From assembly GCA_016713765.1 (NCBI GenBank), contig JADJON010000001.1:248001-312000 (forward strand): a stretch of DNA of 64,000 bases. The letters are read 5' to 3'. How positions within the stretch are numbered: the stretch's first letter is position 1; each line of letters starts with the position of its first letter. Below, piece by piece: positions 36,062 through 48,000 of the stretch. A program made the translations under genes and the position numbers. This DNA comes from Bacteroidota bacterium (GTDB taxonomy: Bacteria > Bacteroidota > Bacteroidia > AKYH767-A > 2013-40CM-41-45). Below the pieces are notes generated by a model. It ran no database searches. It saw only the letters and a program-made list of their open reading frames with translations, and was not told where the DNA came from.

Positions 36062-39000
36062 CTTTTTCCAAAGACTTTAAGGTGCTTTTGTTAAGTCTAA
36101 TCACGCCATTAATACTTTTACCATATAGGTATATATTTTCTCGTCCTATAATAATGTCAAATGTTCCTTTATTAGACAGATCATTCGGTGATGGGTTATA
36201 ATCAAATATTTGACCGAATACATTGGCTGGCAATCCTTCATTTGGATGTGTATGTCCATCCCCAATTACAATACCTTTGCCATTCTCTATTGGAGGGTAT
36301 GTTGCAACGAAGTCTAAGCCACCAGCTGCAGACATATCTCCGGGTTCAATGCCCCCTGAGCTGAAATAACAATAGGTTCGAGATTCATTAAAGTACCCAT
36401 CCTTCAGTTTTCCATTTGATGCTACATTGCTAAGGTTGTTCTTTCCATTGATTGTCTCACGATTGTAGAAGTTGCGCCACTTATCTACATCAATTCTATA
36501 CCCTAAAGTTCTCCACCTTTCATTAGTCGGTCCGTAATTTTGAACGCCCTTTTGTATAGAGGCTCTAAGGCTTAATGTAAAGCGCATTAAGTTTTTCGAG
36601 TCTATTACTACAATTGCAGTGGGTAGGGCGTCATTCGATGAATGTAAATACTTTGAACTTTGTGAAAAGTAAATGGTAGTGTCGCCGCCAGGGTCAATAA
36701 TTGTTTGAGGAGAATTATCAAATGCTGCAAAAGGCGATTGAAATGGGTATTTTCTGAAGAATCGATCTATGGTGCTCCATCTACTAACTCGACTATCATA
36801 CATCCGGTCTTTAAAGTAGTACCATCCTTTTGCAAACGATTCCGTTTCACTACCCCAAGCTCCAAGCCCATATGAGTAGTTTGAAAAACTCCTCCCCGGC
36901 ATCCCCATCCCGAAGGGATAATAGTCTGTAGCAGACACCAGGCTCGGATTAAAGTAGTCCCATAATCCGTCATTCGTCGTATCAATTGGCGTGATCTTGT
37001 CGCTGATCACAGTCATTACGTTGCCGAGATGGTTACTCAACTCATAACGCTTGTTTCCTACTGGACTTAAATAGACCGAGGGAGCCACGGCTGTGGTGCA
37101 GGTGGCGCACACCAGGGTGTCCGCCGTGATCAACATACCCAGCCGGCTGCTGCCGTAGAGGTTGAACTCGTTGAGCACGACCGTGTCGCCGCCCAGCAGC
37201 TCGTACACCGCCAGCGGATTACCCTGCGCGTCCCGAACATAATGCGTGGCGCGCTGTCGGATCACCGCGCCGGTGCCGGCAAGGTGATACAGCCGTTTTT
37301 CGATCCGGTTGCCCATCGGGTCATAACGGAACTTCATGGCCAGCGATTTGTGGTCGTTCTTCAACGAATCCAGCTTGCCGTAATTGTTCCAATACATCGT
37401 CAATCCCTCCGAGACGTCCCCCGTCAGATTGCCGTTGGCATCGTAAGTATAGTTATTCGGAGATTGAGAATCAAGATCTTCCGCGTAATTGCCGGAATTT
37501 ACCCCGTCCGTGACGTGATTTAGTCGGTTTGTACCGGCATCGTAGTGGTAATGTAGGCTGTCCATGTCCAGGACCATGGGCGATTCGTCCACCCCATTCC
37601 TGCGATATTCCAGGATATTCCCGTTGGGATCATAGGATAAGCCTTCATCGTAACGCTTGTCCTGGGTTCCACCGGTCACGAAGAGATTGTCGGCCCGGTT
37701 CCACCAATTGTGGAAGGTCTCCTTACCGACTAGCCTGTTCAGCTGGTCGTAACGGTAAGCATATCCGAGCGGATCCAGATTCTTCGCAAAATCATACGCG
37801 GCGTGCCGGATGTTGCCGTTGTACAGCGAACTACCTTCGTTGAAGCCGCCAGCCACCGGCGACACCTGTCCGATCGGTTCGTAATCGCCATCAATGTATC
37901 CAAGTGAGTAGGACAAGGCATCGCGCCCAAACTGCGGGTTGGCCGAACCGGGAAGGCCGTCTTGCCCCATGTCGTGCCAGGCCGTGCTCATGGACGAATT
38001 CATCGACTTGATCCAGCCTTGCAGCGTGTAGGCATAGTCCAGACCCTGCACCTGGGATTCGCCCAACTCGGTGCGGTATAGCGGGCCGTGCAGATAGTAT
38101 TCATACCGCGCATCCCGCTCCCACAGTATGCCGTCGCGGCTGGTGGTCACTTCCGTCAGGCGCAGGTTGTCGTCGTACCGGTACCGGTGTATGAACTGGT
38201 CCAACGAGTCTTTTTGGTAATACACCCCGTTCACCTTCCCGCTCACCAGGTCGTAGTCGTAATCGATCCGCTTGTACTGCCGGTTCGCAAACGCCAGGCT
38301 GCGGTTTTCCTGGATCAGGGCGTGTACGTTGCCTGTCACATCGTAGGAATAGTGGGTGGCTGCGTCATACAGGTCGTCGTCCGTGTCGTATACATCGGCA
38401 TAGGTCACACTGGCCACGCGGTTGCGCAGGTTAGAGGGGTCCATGACAGTAGCCGGCAGGAGTGAGGCATCGTAGTAGGTACGCGTCACTTCGGTGCGGT
38501 CCGTCGCGCTCACCGCGCCGATCCAATTGTCCAGGCTTACCTGGTTCCGGCTGATCGCATCGGTCATAGGCGTGGACGGTTGGTGTATCTTGCCCACTTC
38601 CCGAATACGGCCCAGGTTGTCATATAGTGTATAGCTGTATTGGTCGCTTGTGGCTTGTTGCGCGTTCTGAGAGACCACCAGGCGGCCCAGGCGGTCGTAC
38701 CAGAAGTAAGTAGTTCCCGCATCCGGTGTCTGCTGTCTGACAACCTGGTTGAAGCTGTTGTAATAGTATTGTGTGCGCAGCTCGTGAGACGGATAGATCT
38801 CCGATACGCCGGGGTTGATCCGGTGTGCGGCTGCCTGATTGCTCTGGCCTGCATCCAGCATGCGGATACCCGCCGGCGGGACGGTCATGGTCAGGTTTCC
38901 GGCCTGATCGTAGTAATAGAGCGTGAAATGGTACTCGTTGCTCGGACCGGTGATCGTGTATTCCTCTTCCAGCTTGCGGGAACAGTGGTCCATATAATTA

Positions 39001-42000
39001 CTCCGAAAGATCCCGCGCACCGAATCCTGGTACGCCGTGTACAGGGTCACGGCATTGCTGAATGCGGCCGCATAGGCTTCTTCCATGCAGTGGTCAGCGG
39101 TATCGGTACTGAGGGCAATCTCGGGGAATACGGGACGGTCGCACAATACGAGGTTCGGCTGGGCGCCAGTGCAAACTTGCAGCATGTCGCGATACTCCGC
39201 CAGCGTGTGGGTGCCGAAGAATTGATTCAGGAAAAGGTCGAGCTGACCCGGATACGGAAGTGCCAGGTAAATTTCCATGGCTGCATCGAGCATCGGACAG
39301 GCTATGGAGTCGCAGTCCAGGCTAAGGCCGCAGGAAATCAACAGGGCCAGTGCCGCTGAATCGGAAATTGCAAGGTTGGTTTCCTGCTGAATGAATGCGC
39401 TGAAGGGTTGGCTACAATCCGTGTACAATGGCAGGATCGCCGCCAGCCAGGCGCAATTGAGTTCGGTACAAAGCCCGGTATCTACGGGGCAGACATCAAA
39501 GATCAGCTCCCATTCCAACTCAGTGAAAGCCACATTCAATTGTTCATTGAGAAAGGCAATAAAGGTTTGCGAAGAATCACAGGGAAACTGTCCGGCCAGT
39601 GCGAGGAGGGAATCGCATTGCAGTCCCGTGCAAGTTGTCCACATTACGGAATCGGTGATGGTATTACAATCGGTCAATAAAAGAATGTATGCCGTATCGG
39701 AATAATTCCAACCGGTTTGGCTGTTAAGCCAGTCAGTTAGTGAAGTAGAATCGCAAGGAAATGATTGGAGCAGCGTACTTAAATACGTGCAGGTGTCGCA
39801 GCCAATCGTATCGATGCCGCAGATGGCCAGGAAGGCCGCCCACTCCTCGGGCGTGTAACCCAGGTTGAGCTGGTCGTTCAACCAGGCTGTCAGGTTCAAT
39901 GAGCTGTTACAGGGATAAGTAGCAGTCAGCGTATGCAGTGAATCACAATTAGGCAGGCACGGCCACAAGCCCGTCGAATCACCCAAGATGTTGCAACTGT
40001 CGAGCAGTGAGAAGTATGTCGTCGTCGAATAGGCCCAGCCGGTCTGGTCGTTCAGCCAGGCGGTGAATGATAGTGAATCGCAGGGGAAGGTGTCGACCAG
40101 GGCGGTCAGGTAGCTGCAGGTGTCGCAACCAATCGTATCGATGCCGCAGATGGTCAGGAAGGCGGCCCATTCCTCGGGCGTGTAGCCCAGATTGAGCTGG
40201 TCGTTCAACCAGGCTGTCAGGTTCAGCGAGCTATTACAGGGATAAGCCGAGGTTAGAGCATTCAGAGAATCACAATTTGGTAAACACGGCCACAAGCCCG
40301 TGGAGTCGCCTAAGATGTTGCAACTGTCGAGCAGTGAGAAGTATGTCGTCGTTGAATAGGCCCAGCCGGTCTGGTCGTTCAGCCAGGCGGTGAATGATAG
40401 TGAATCGCAGGGGAAGGTGTCGACCAGGGCGGTCAGGTAGCTGCAGGTGTCGCAGCCAATCGTATCGATGCCGCAGATGGCCAGGAAGGCCGCCCATTCC
40501 TCGGGCGTGTAGCCCAGATTGAGCTGGTCGTTCAACCAGGCTGTCAGGTTCAATGAGCTGTTACAGGGATAAGTAGCAGTCAGCGTATGCAGTGAATCAC
40601 AATTAGGCAGGCACGGCCACAGACCTGTTGAATCGCCCAAGACGTTGCAACTGTCGAGCAGCGAGAAGTATGTCGTCGTCGAATAGGCCCAGCCGGTCTG
40701 GTCGTTCAGCCAGCCGGTGAATGATAGGGAATCGCAGGGGAAGGTGTCGACCAGGGCGGTCAGGTAGCTGCAGGTGTCGCAGCCAATCGTATCGATGCCG
40801 CAGATGGCCAGGAAGGCCGCCCACTCCTCGGGCGTGTAACCCAGGTTGAGCTGATCGTTCAGCCAGGCCGTCAGGTTAAGGTTGCTGTTACAGGGGTAAG
40901 CCGAAGTCAGGGCATTCAGAGAATCACAATTTGGTAAACACGGCCACAAGCCCGTCGAATCACCCAAGACGTTGCAACTGTCGAGCAGTGAGAAGTATGT
41001 CGTCGTCGAATAGGCCCAGCCGGTCTGGTCGTTCAGCCAGGCGGTGAATGATAGTGAATCGCAGGGGAAGGTGTCGACCAGGGCGGTCAAGTAGCTACAG
41101 GTGTCGCAGCCAATCGTATCGATGCCGCAGATGGCCAGGAAGGCGGCCCATTCCTCGGGCGTGTAGCCCAGGTTGAGCTGGTCGTTCAACCAGGCCGTCA
41201 GGTTAAGGTTGCTGTTACAGGGGTAAGCCGAGGTTAGGGCATTCAGAGAATCACAATTAGGCAGGCACGGCCACAAGCCCGAGGAGTCGCCTAAGACGTT
41301 GCAACTGTCAAGCAGTCCAAAGTAGGTGGTCGTTGTGTAGGCCCAGCCTGTCTGGTCGTTCAGCCAGGCGGTGAATGATAGTGAATCGCAGGGGAAAGTG
41401 TCGACCAGGGCGGTCAAGTAGCTACAGGTGTCGCAGCCAATCGTATCGATGCCGCAGATGGCCAGGAAGGCCGCCCACTCCTCGGGCGTGTAACCCAGGT
41501 TGAGCTGATCGTTCAGCCAGGCCGTCAGGTTCAGCGGACTGTTGCAAGGATAGGAGGACGTAAGCTCAGACAACGAGTCGCAGTTGGGAAGGCACGGCCA
41601 CAAGCCCGTGGAGTCGCCTAAGATGTTGCAACTGTCGAGCAGTGAGAAGTATGTCGTCGTCGAATAGGCCCAGCCGGTCTGGTCGTTCAGCCAGGCGGTG
41701 AATGATAGTGAATCGCAGGGGAAAGTGTCGACCAGGGCGGTCAGGTAGCTGCAGGTGTCGCAGCCGGCGATAACCTGACAAGTATCAAATAAAAACTGAT
41801 ACTCCGACTGGGTAAGGTCCAGTCCCAGCGTATCGTTTAACCAGGTGTACAGATCTGCGGGAGCATTGCATGGGAACTGATTGACCCAATACTGCAAGTT
41901 CAACGAATCGCACCCTGGAATACAGGGCAGGAAAAGGCCGCACGTATCCATCATGAGCAGCCATGTAGAATCGGAATAGTGGAATCCTGTTTGGGCGTTC

Positions 42001-45000
42001 AGCCATGCGGCGAGCGTCAATCCGGCTGAATCGCATGGATAGGTGTTCAACTGGGACTGCAACTGCTCGCAGGACAATTGACAGGGAAGCGTGATGTCAC
42101 ACGAATCAAGGAGCGAGTCCCAGCTTGCGACCGTCAGTCCCCACCCGAGCGAGGCATTCAGGTATTGATATAAAGTGAGTGTATCCTGGCATACGAAAGA
42201 CGGGATCAGGCTTGATACGCGGGTACAGGTATCACAAGGATTACTAAGGTTACAGGTGTCCAGAAAAGCCGTCCATTGCACCAGATTAAGGTTTGCATGA
42301 AGCTCTTCGTTCAAATAGATCGGCAAGCTATATCCTACAGAATCACACTTGTAAGCATTTAGGGCCGCTGAGAGGTAATCACAACATTTTGTTTTCAGCC
42401 CGCAACTATCCAACAATTGCGTGAAATAAGAATCAGAATGACTCGTTTGAAAATAGAAGTTCAGCCACGTAGTGAGGCTGATGGTATCCTGCCAGCATGG
42501 ATAAGCAACTACTGCTGTTTCAAGCGATCCGCACGTAATCGGCGCACGTGGTATCTGGCAACTATCCAGCCACTGCCAATATGCGCTTAGGGGCAAGTTG
42601 AAGCCTAAAATTCCATTGAGACAATCGGCAATCTTATACGGCGCTGTAGTCCCGGAGCATAAGATGTAAACGGACGCAAGAGTGTCACAATTAGGGGTAG
42701 AGACCGGGCTTTCATAACTACAATCAATGATAAGCTCAAGATACTGCTCAAAAGAAAGGTTAAGATCAAACAACGAGTTCATGAAAATCGTAAAAGGCGG
42801 ACGTGTGCCGGAGTTCATTCCATTGTATGCGTTGATTGCCTTTTTCAATGAATCGCAATGGATAAAAGGCAGTTTACATTCAGACAACCAATCAATGTAA
42901 GCGTTAATGGACAGATTTAATCCAGTGGCCTGGTTCAGGCAGATCGCCATGTTTGATAATGGTTGGCTCGAATTACAAAGGAGCCATTTCGCCTTTAATG
43001 AGTCGCAAGACATTGATTCTGGACTCCATTCAATGCCGCAGCACTTAAGCAAACCTGAATAGGAGTCCATCGACAACGCCAGATTAAGGCGATCATTCAG
43101 AAAAATATTCACAGGTGGGCGTTGATCCGGGGATATCGAATTGTATTGATCCATTGCAACTAATAGGACTTCGCAATTCACGGCTTCAATGCCACACGAA
43201 TCAAACCAGGCAAGATAATCACTCCAAAGAAACTCAAGACCAAGAGCCATATTAAGGCCGTAGGTGATATTACATTTCCCTGTTTCAAGATGCTTCAGAT
43301 AATAATCCCACAAGTACTCGCAATTACTTTTGCTTTTCGGAACAACAAAATTGCACGCCTTATCGATGTAGCTAGTCCATCTTTCAAAAGATATTTTTAC
43401 GTGGAAATAGCTGTTTAAAAAAACAGTAAGCGGGGGTCTGAACTCATCGGATAGCGATAAATACTTATTGAGTGCATCATTTAACTCACCACAATCCACC
43501 AAAGATAAACTGCAACTATCAATCCATGCCAGATAATCTTCCAATTTAAAAGCGAACCCGAATGAAACATTCAGACATTCTTGAATATGGCAATAGGGTC
43601 CGCTGGACCTACAGCTATCAAGTGCCGTAGATAAAGATCCGCAGTCAATAGCATCCACCGGATAACCAGGAGAACAAGAGTTAAGAAAGGAGATGTATTG
43701 AGCGTATGTCCAACCCCATCCCAGCGTGTTGTTAAGCCAGACCGAAATGGGAGGATGACTTCCATTTGGGAGGCTATTGTATCCCGTTACTGCATCCTTG
43801 ATGAGGTCGCAGCTGTCTAAGACGAAAAATGACTCATCTTCTTCATACACGAAATACCTGAAGAGATCTTTGTTCATTGCAGAACGTTGGACCCTTCCAG
43901 TCTTCGCAGGAGCCGGTCGGTATGCTCCTGCAACTCCGGCTCTGGTTGTACCCGCGCTGCGCTGGGAATAATAATACAGCTCAACCCTGTTGGTGTCCAA
44001 GCCGCAGCTCAGGACCCAAACCGTGAACATGGATTCACTGATAGTATGGTTCATGTAATTTTCCAGCCAGGGCAGGAACGGAGAAACTCCACGCCCATTG
44101 ACCGTATCGGAAAAGTACTCGTCAAACAGAAGTCGCAAACTGTCACATGAAAGCAGATTGATCGTGTCCATGTCCATTAATGCGCAACTGGACATGAAAT
44201 TGCTATAATCATCGTATGCCAATGAAAAGCCGAATCGGTTGTTGAAATAATCGGTCATCACGCGATCAAGGCTCGGAACCGGATAAAGTCCCGCCGGTAA
44301 TGAAGCCATCAGATCATCATAGGCTTGTTGGGCGCTGTCGCATGGGATACAATCGTGACAGGAAAGCACTTGCGGGAGTTCGATCGGTTCCTCGAGGGCG
44401 CTGCATCCGTTGTTATGGCATACTCCACGCATGGACTCGATCTCCTGCTGCGTAAGTTCGCTCCCGTAGTTGTTATGCAGAAATACAGCAAATGAATCCA
44501 GAGTAGCTTCACCTGTTTCAATGAAATACAACAATGCCAGGGAGTCGAGCCTTTCGCAGGTACAGGTTGGTGGATTGGGATACACCACCGGGTTTTGGAG
44601 GTAGGACTGTGCATCGTATGGTCGGGGGGCCGTAATGCCATAAGCATTGCAAAATGGATCCAGCGTTCCGGCTGCGATCCCTGCATGGTGATTCAGCACT
44701 TCCTGAAATGAGTGAAACGTATATCCGGTTGCTCCAGGGGGCAGCGTGCTTGCCCCGTCGGGGTGCAGGCTGTCCACGCCAGCCATGCAGATTTCCTGAA
44801 ATCCATCCAGAATATCTGTCATCTGCCCTGCGGTGAGTTCCAGGCAGGATGAACGGAGTTCAGCTTCCCAATATGGGCGATAGCCTTCACAGGTTGTTTC
44901 ACGAAGGGTGTCCATCGCAGCATTTACAGCATGTAGTATCTCCGTGGGATTACTGGACATAAAAACCGAAGAGCCTGTCACGCTTCGGATGAACCTCGGG

Positions 45001-48000
45001 ATCTTATTCCCCACGCATGTACCGGGATCAGTAGTGACATGGCCCGCTTGCTGATATGCAGGAATTGAACTGCCGATATCTTCGTTAGAGCTATAGATTG
45101 TTGCCACGGCGCATACACCGGGATCAGTCACGAAGTGCTCTCTTGCCGAATTATAAAGTCTCACTTTCATGGAATAGTAGAGCGCGCGATAAACCTGCCA
45201 TACACGGTTTTTATCTCCGATACACATGGTGTCGATATCCGGTATGATCACATTACAAGTGTCACGGAGGTCCAACTTGCCGGAAAGGGCCGCAAAGATG
45301 GCCGTTTCCAGCATGGTCAGATACCCCATACAGGGGCGGCGAGGGTGATACTGCTGAATTAAAGCCGTGGCGCGGTTTCTATAAAACGGAATACTGCCCG
45401 ACTCGCTGACGAAAAAGGGGTCATTCTGCAATGGATCGAAGTATCCCGAATCCAGGGCGGCGGCATACTCATTCGTCTCGAACATCGCATCATTGTAAGT
45501 ATTACTTCCCTGGTTCGCGACACAGAAGTAATAATAGCAAATCTCTGGATGGCCTTCCACCAAAGAATTGGCCCAGAACGGTTCGAAAGCCTCTATATAA
45601 TCTTTAATGTCAAGGTATCTGGGTTGTACCGTGCTTCCATTCGGCAACCGAACCGTTACCGGTACCCCGCTCTCATCATAGATATTATAGTTTCTGTAAT
45701 CCAGTACAGAAATCTGGCCGGTAAAAATGGAGGCCCTTTCCGAAGAAGAATACACCCCATTATCGTCTACCTGATAAGTGGCATACTGCCCTCCAGGAGA
45801 TACGTCCTTTTTCATCAGCTCGAAAGCGCTTTCGCATTCCCCGGGAGGCTCGCACAACTGGCGGCATTGTTCCAAGGACTCCTCATATGCCCGGCGCGCA
45901 TTCAGCGTATCTTCAGTATCTGGCACATATCCGTCCACCGCCAGCAGTGACACGAATCGATTCACATAGTCTTCCTCCGCTCCCACTTCTTGCAAACAAC
46001 CGTCGCAATCCATGGTACAACCAAACGCCGCCACCATCGCCTCATATTCCCGATCGAAGAAGTCAGAAAAACTCATGCAACCGTTCTGTTCTAAAAACCG
46101 GTCGGTAAAATAATCCAAGGCTTGCTGACTAATGCGTAGTTCTCTCGACAGATAATAAGTTCCCGGAGTCAGGTGTACCGTGAACGAATCCAGCAATGAT
46201 GAGTCCGGTTCCGCACACGCAGAATCAAATAAGAAAGGCAGTGAATAGTTCTGGTAGGTCTTTGATTGCAGCGGACTGTTGCTGCAAACATCGTTGATGC
46301 GGATAACGATGTCGTACTTACAGTCATAACACACTTCCTCATTGGTGCAATTCTCAATAATGAAGGATGTAGGGAGGAGCTCGTACCGGAACAAGAAGTC
46401 GCCTTCGGTATTGACCAGGTATGCATTGTTCACATTCGGCTCCACCGTAAGGAGTGTATCGGAATGACTTGTAATCACGCCCATGAGCAGTGTATCCGAC
46501 TGACTTTCCATCAAGGAGTCGTAGGCCGAAGGGCGGTTTCCGGCAAGGCTGGTCGCAATTACCTTATCACGCAGCAGGTCCTTATAAGTAATGGATATTT
46601 GTCCATTGGGGTCCGTGACCATTTCCATGCTATAGTTCCTGGCGGGGCCTACATCATTACCGAAAAGCCTGTCAAGGGACGCCTGCACCGGTTGTCCGTA
46701 TTCGTACCGGGTCTCGTGACCGGATCCGAGCATGAGCCGAGATCCAGCCCCACTCTGCTTCCATACCCTCGATAATGGATCCGGCATATACTCCCTTGCC
46801 ACGAAAGGGTATCCTTCTGCATCCGGAGTATAGCGCGTTCCGGCGTTGCCCGCCTGAGGATTCTGCCCGGAGTAATACAAAGAAGCCCCGAATGCCGAAT
46901 CCATCGGCAAAGGAGGAGAATCGCACACTCCGTCGTCGAAGTCCATCCAGGAATAAGCCTTACCATTGAAGTCCTTATTGAACTCCGGATGGAACTTCAA
47001 TGACCGGTCAAAAGTGGGCACCGGAAGCGACTCCACAGCTTCGCGCCCAATCCGGTCCGTGTACTTTTCTGAAATCAGGGAATACTCCGAGGTCCCGGAA
47101 CTGCGACTAAGGCTTTGCCGGCCTCTACCCGATCCGTCCACGAAATCAAGCTTCGAATTGACCCGACCTTCCTCTGCAAAAGTCAATTCAGCTTTCTTGT
47201 TGATAGTCACATCTTCATGCGTCGTTCCAAAACTGACCGCGTTCCATTGGGAATACGCCGGATCCAATCCCTGGACTCTTCGAACCCCTCTTACCCGTAC
47301 AAACAGGCAACCTTCTGCATAGATATTGGGCAGAAGGTATGATACGTTCTCGGTTTCAATCCGTGAACAATTATGCCGATAAAGGATTTCATCCACGACC
47401 GGTATATAGGAACAAGCCGCATTTCCATTTAATAAAGAGGCGACATCAAAATATGTCCATTCAAGTTGATAAGAAGAAGCCCCGGCAATTGGTGTCCAAA
47501 CCAGCCGATACCCATTCTCATCATCATCATACGTATCAAGTGAAAGGGTTGATGCATCCGCACAATCAAAGTGATACGATCTGATCACACTAATTTCACC
47601 ACGCAGACGAAACAAGGCAGGAGGGACAGAACTGCTAGCAGACGAATATGTTACATTAAGAATAGATATAATTGCACGCTGTACATTATTGATCGATGTG
47701 AAGGCCTTCCCTTTATAAACTGCATGTTCGGGATTCGTAATCAGGCTTACTTCAATAAGCGTATCCAGTGAATCGGTTGGTGATGTGAACAATCTGACTG
47801 ACATTTCCACGGAGATGTTGAATTGTTCACTCACCATGGCTGTTGTCAGCTTGGGGTCCAATTCAAGAATTAGGTCAAATCTGGATGAATAGGTTGAATC
47901 GATTAAATCTCTGGTCGTCAGTGAATCCGGGCCGAAGATTTTGTCGTCCAGAACATCCATGGACTGGCCGTTGGCAAGATCTGCGCCTTCGAGAAAATCT

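Noticed and set aside
38640..39359. 239-codon open frame on + inside the RHS gene
   Set aside because: Antisense to the YD-repeat region, with an Arg/Val-rich shadow-like product and no domain.
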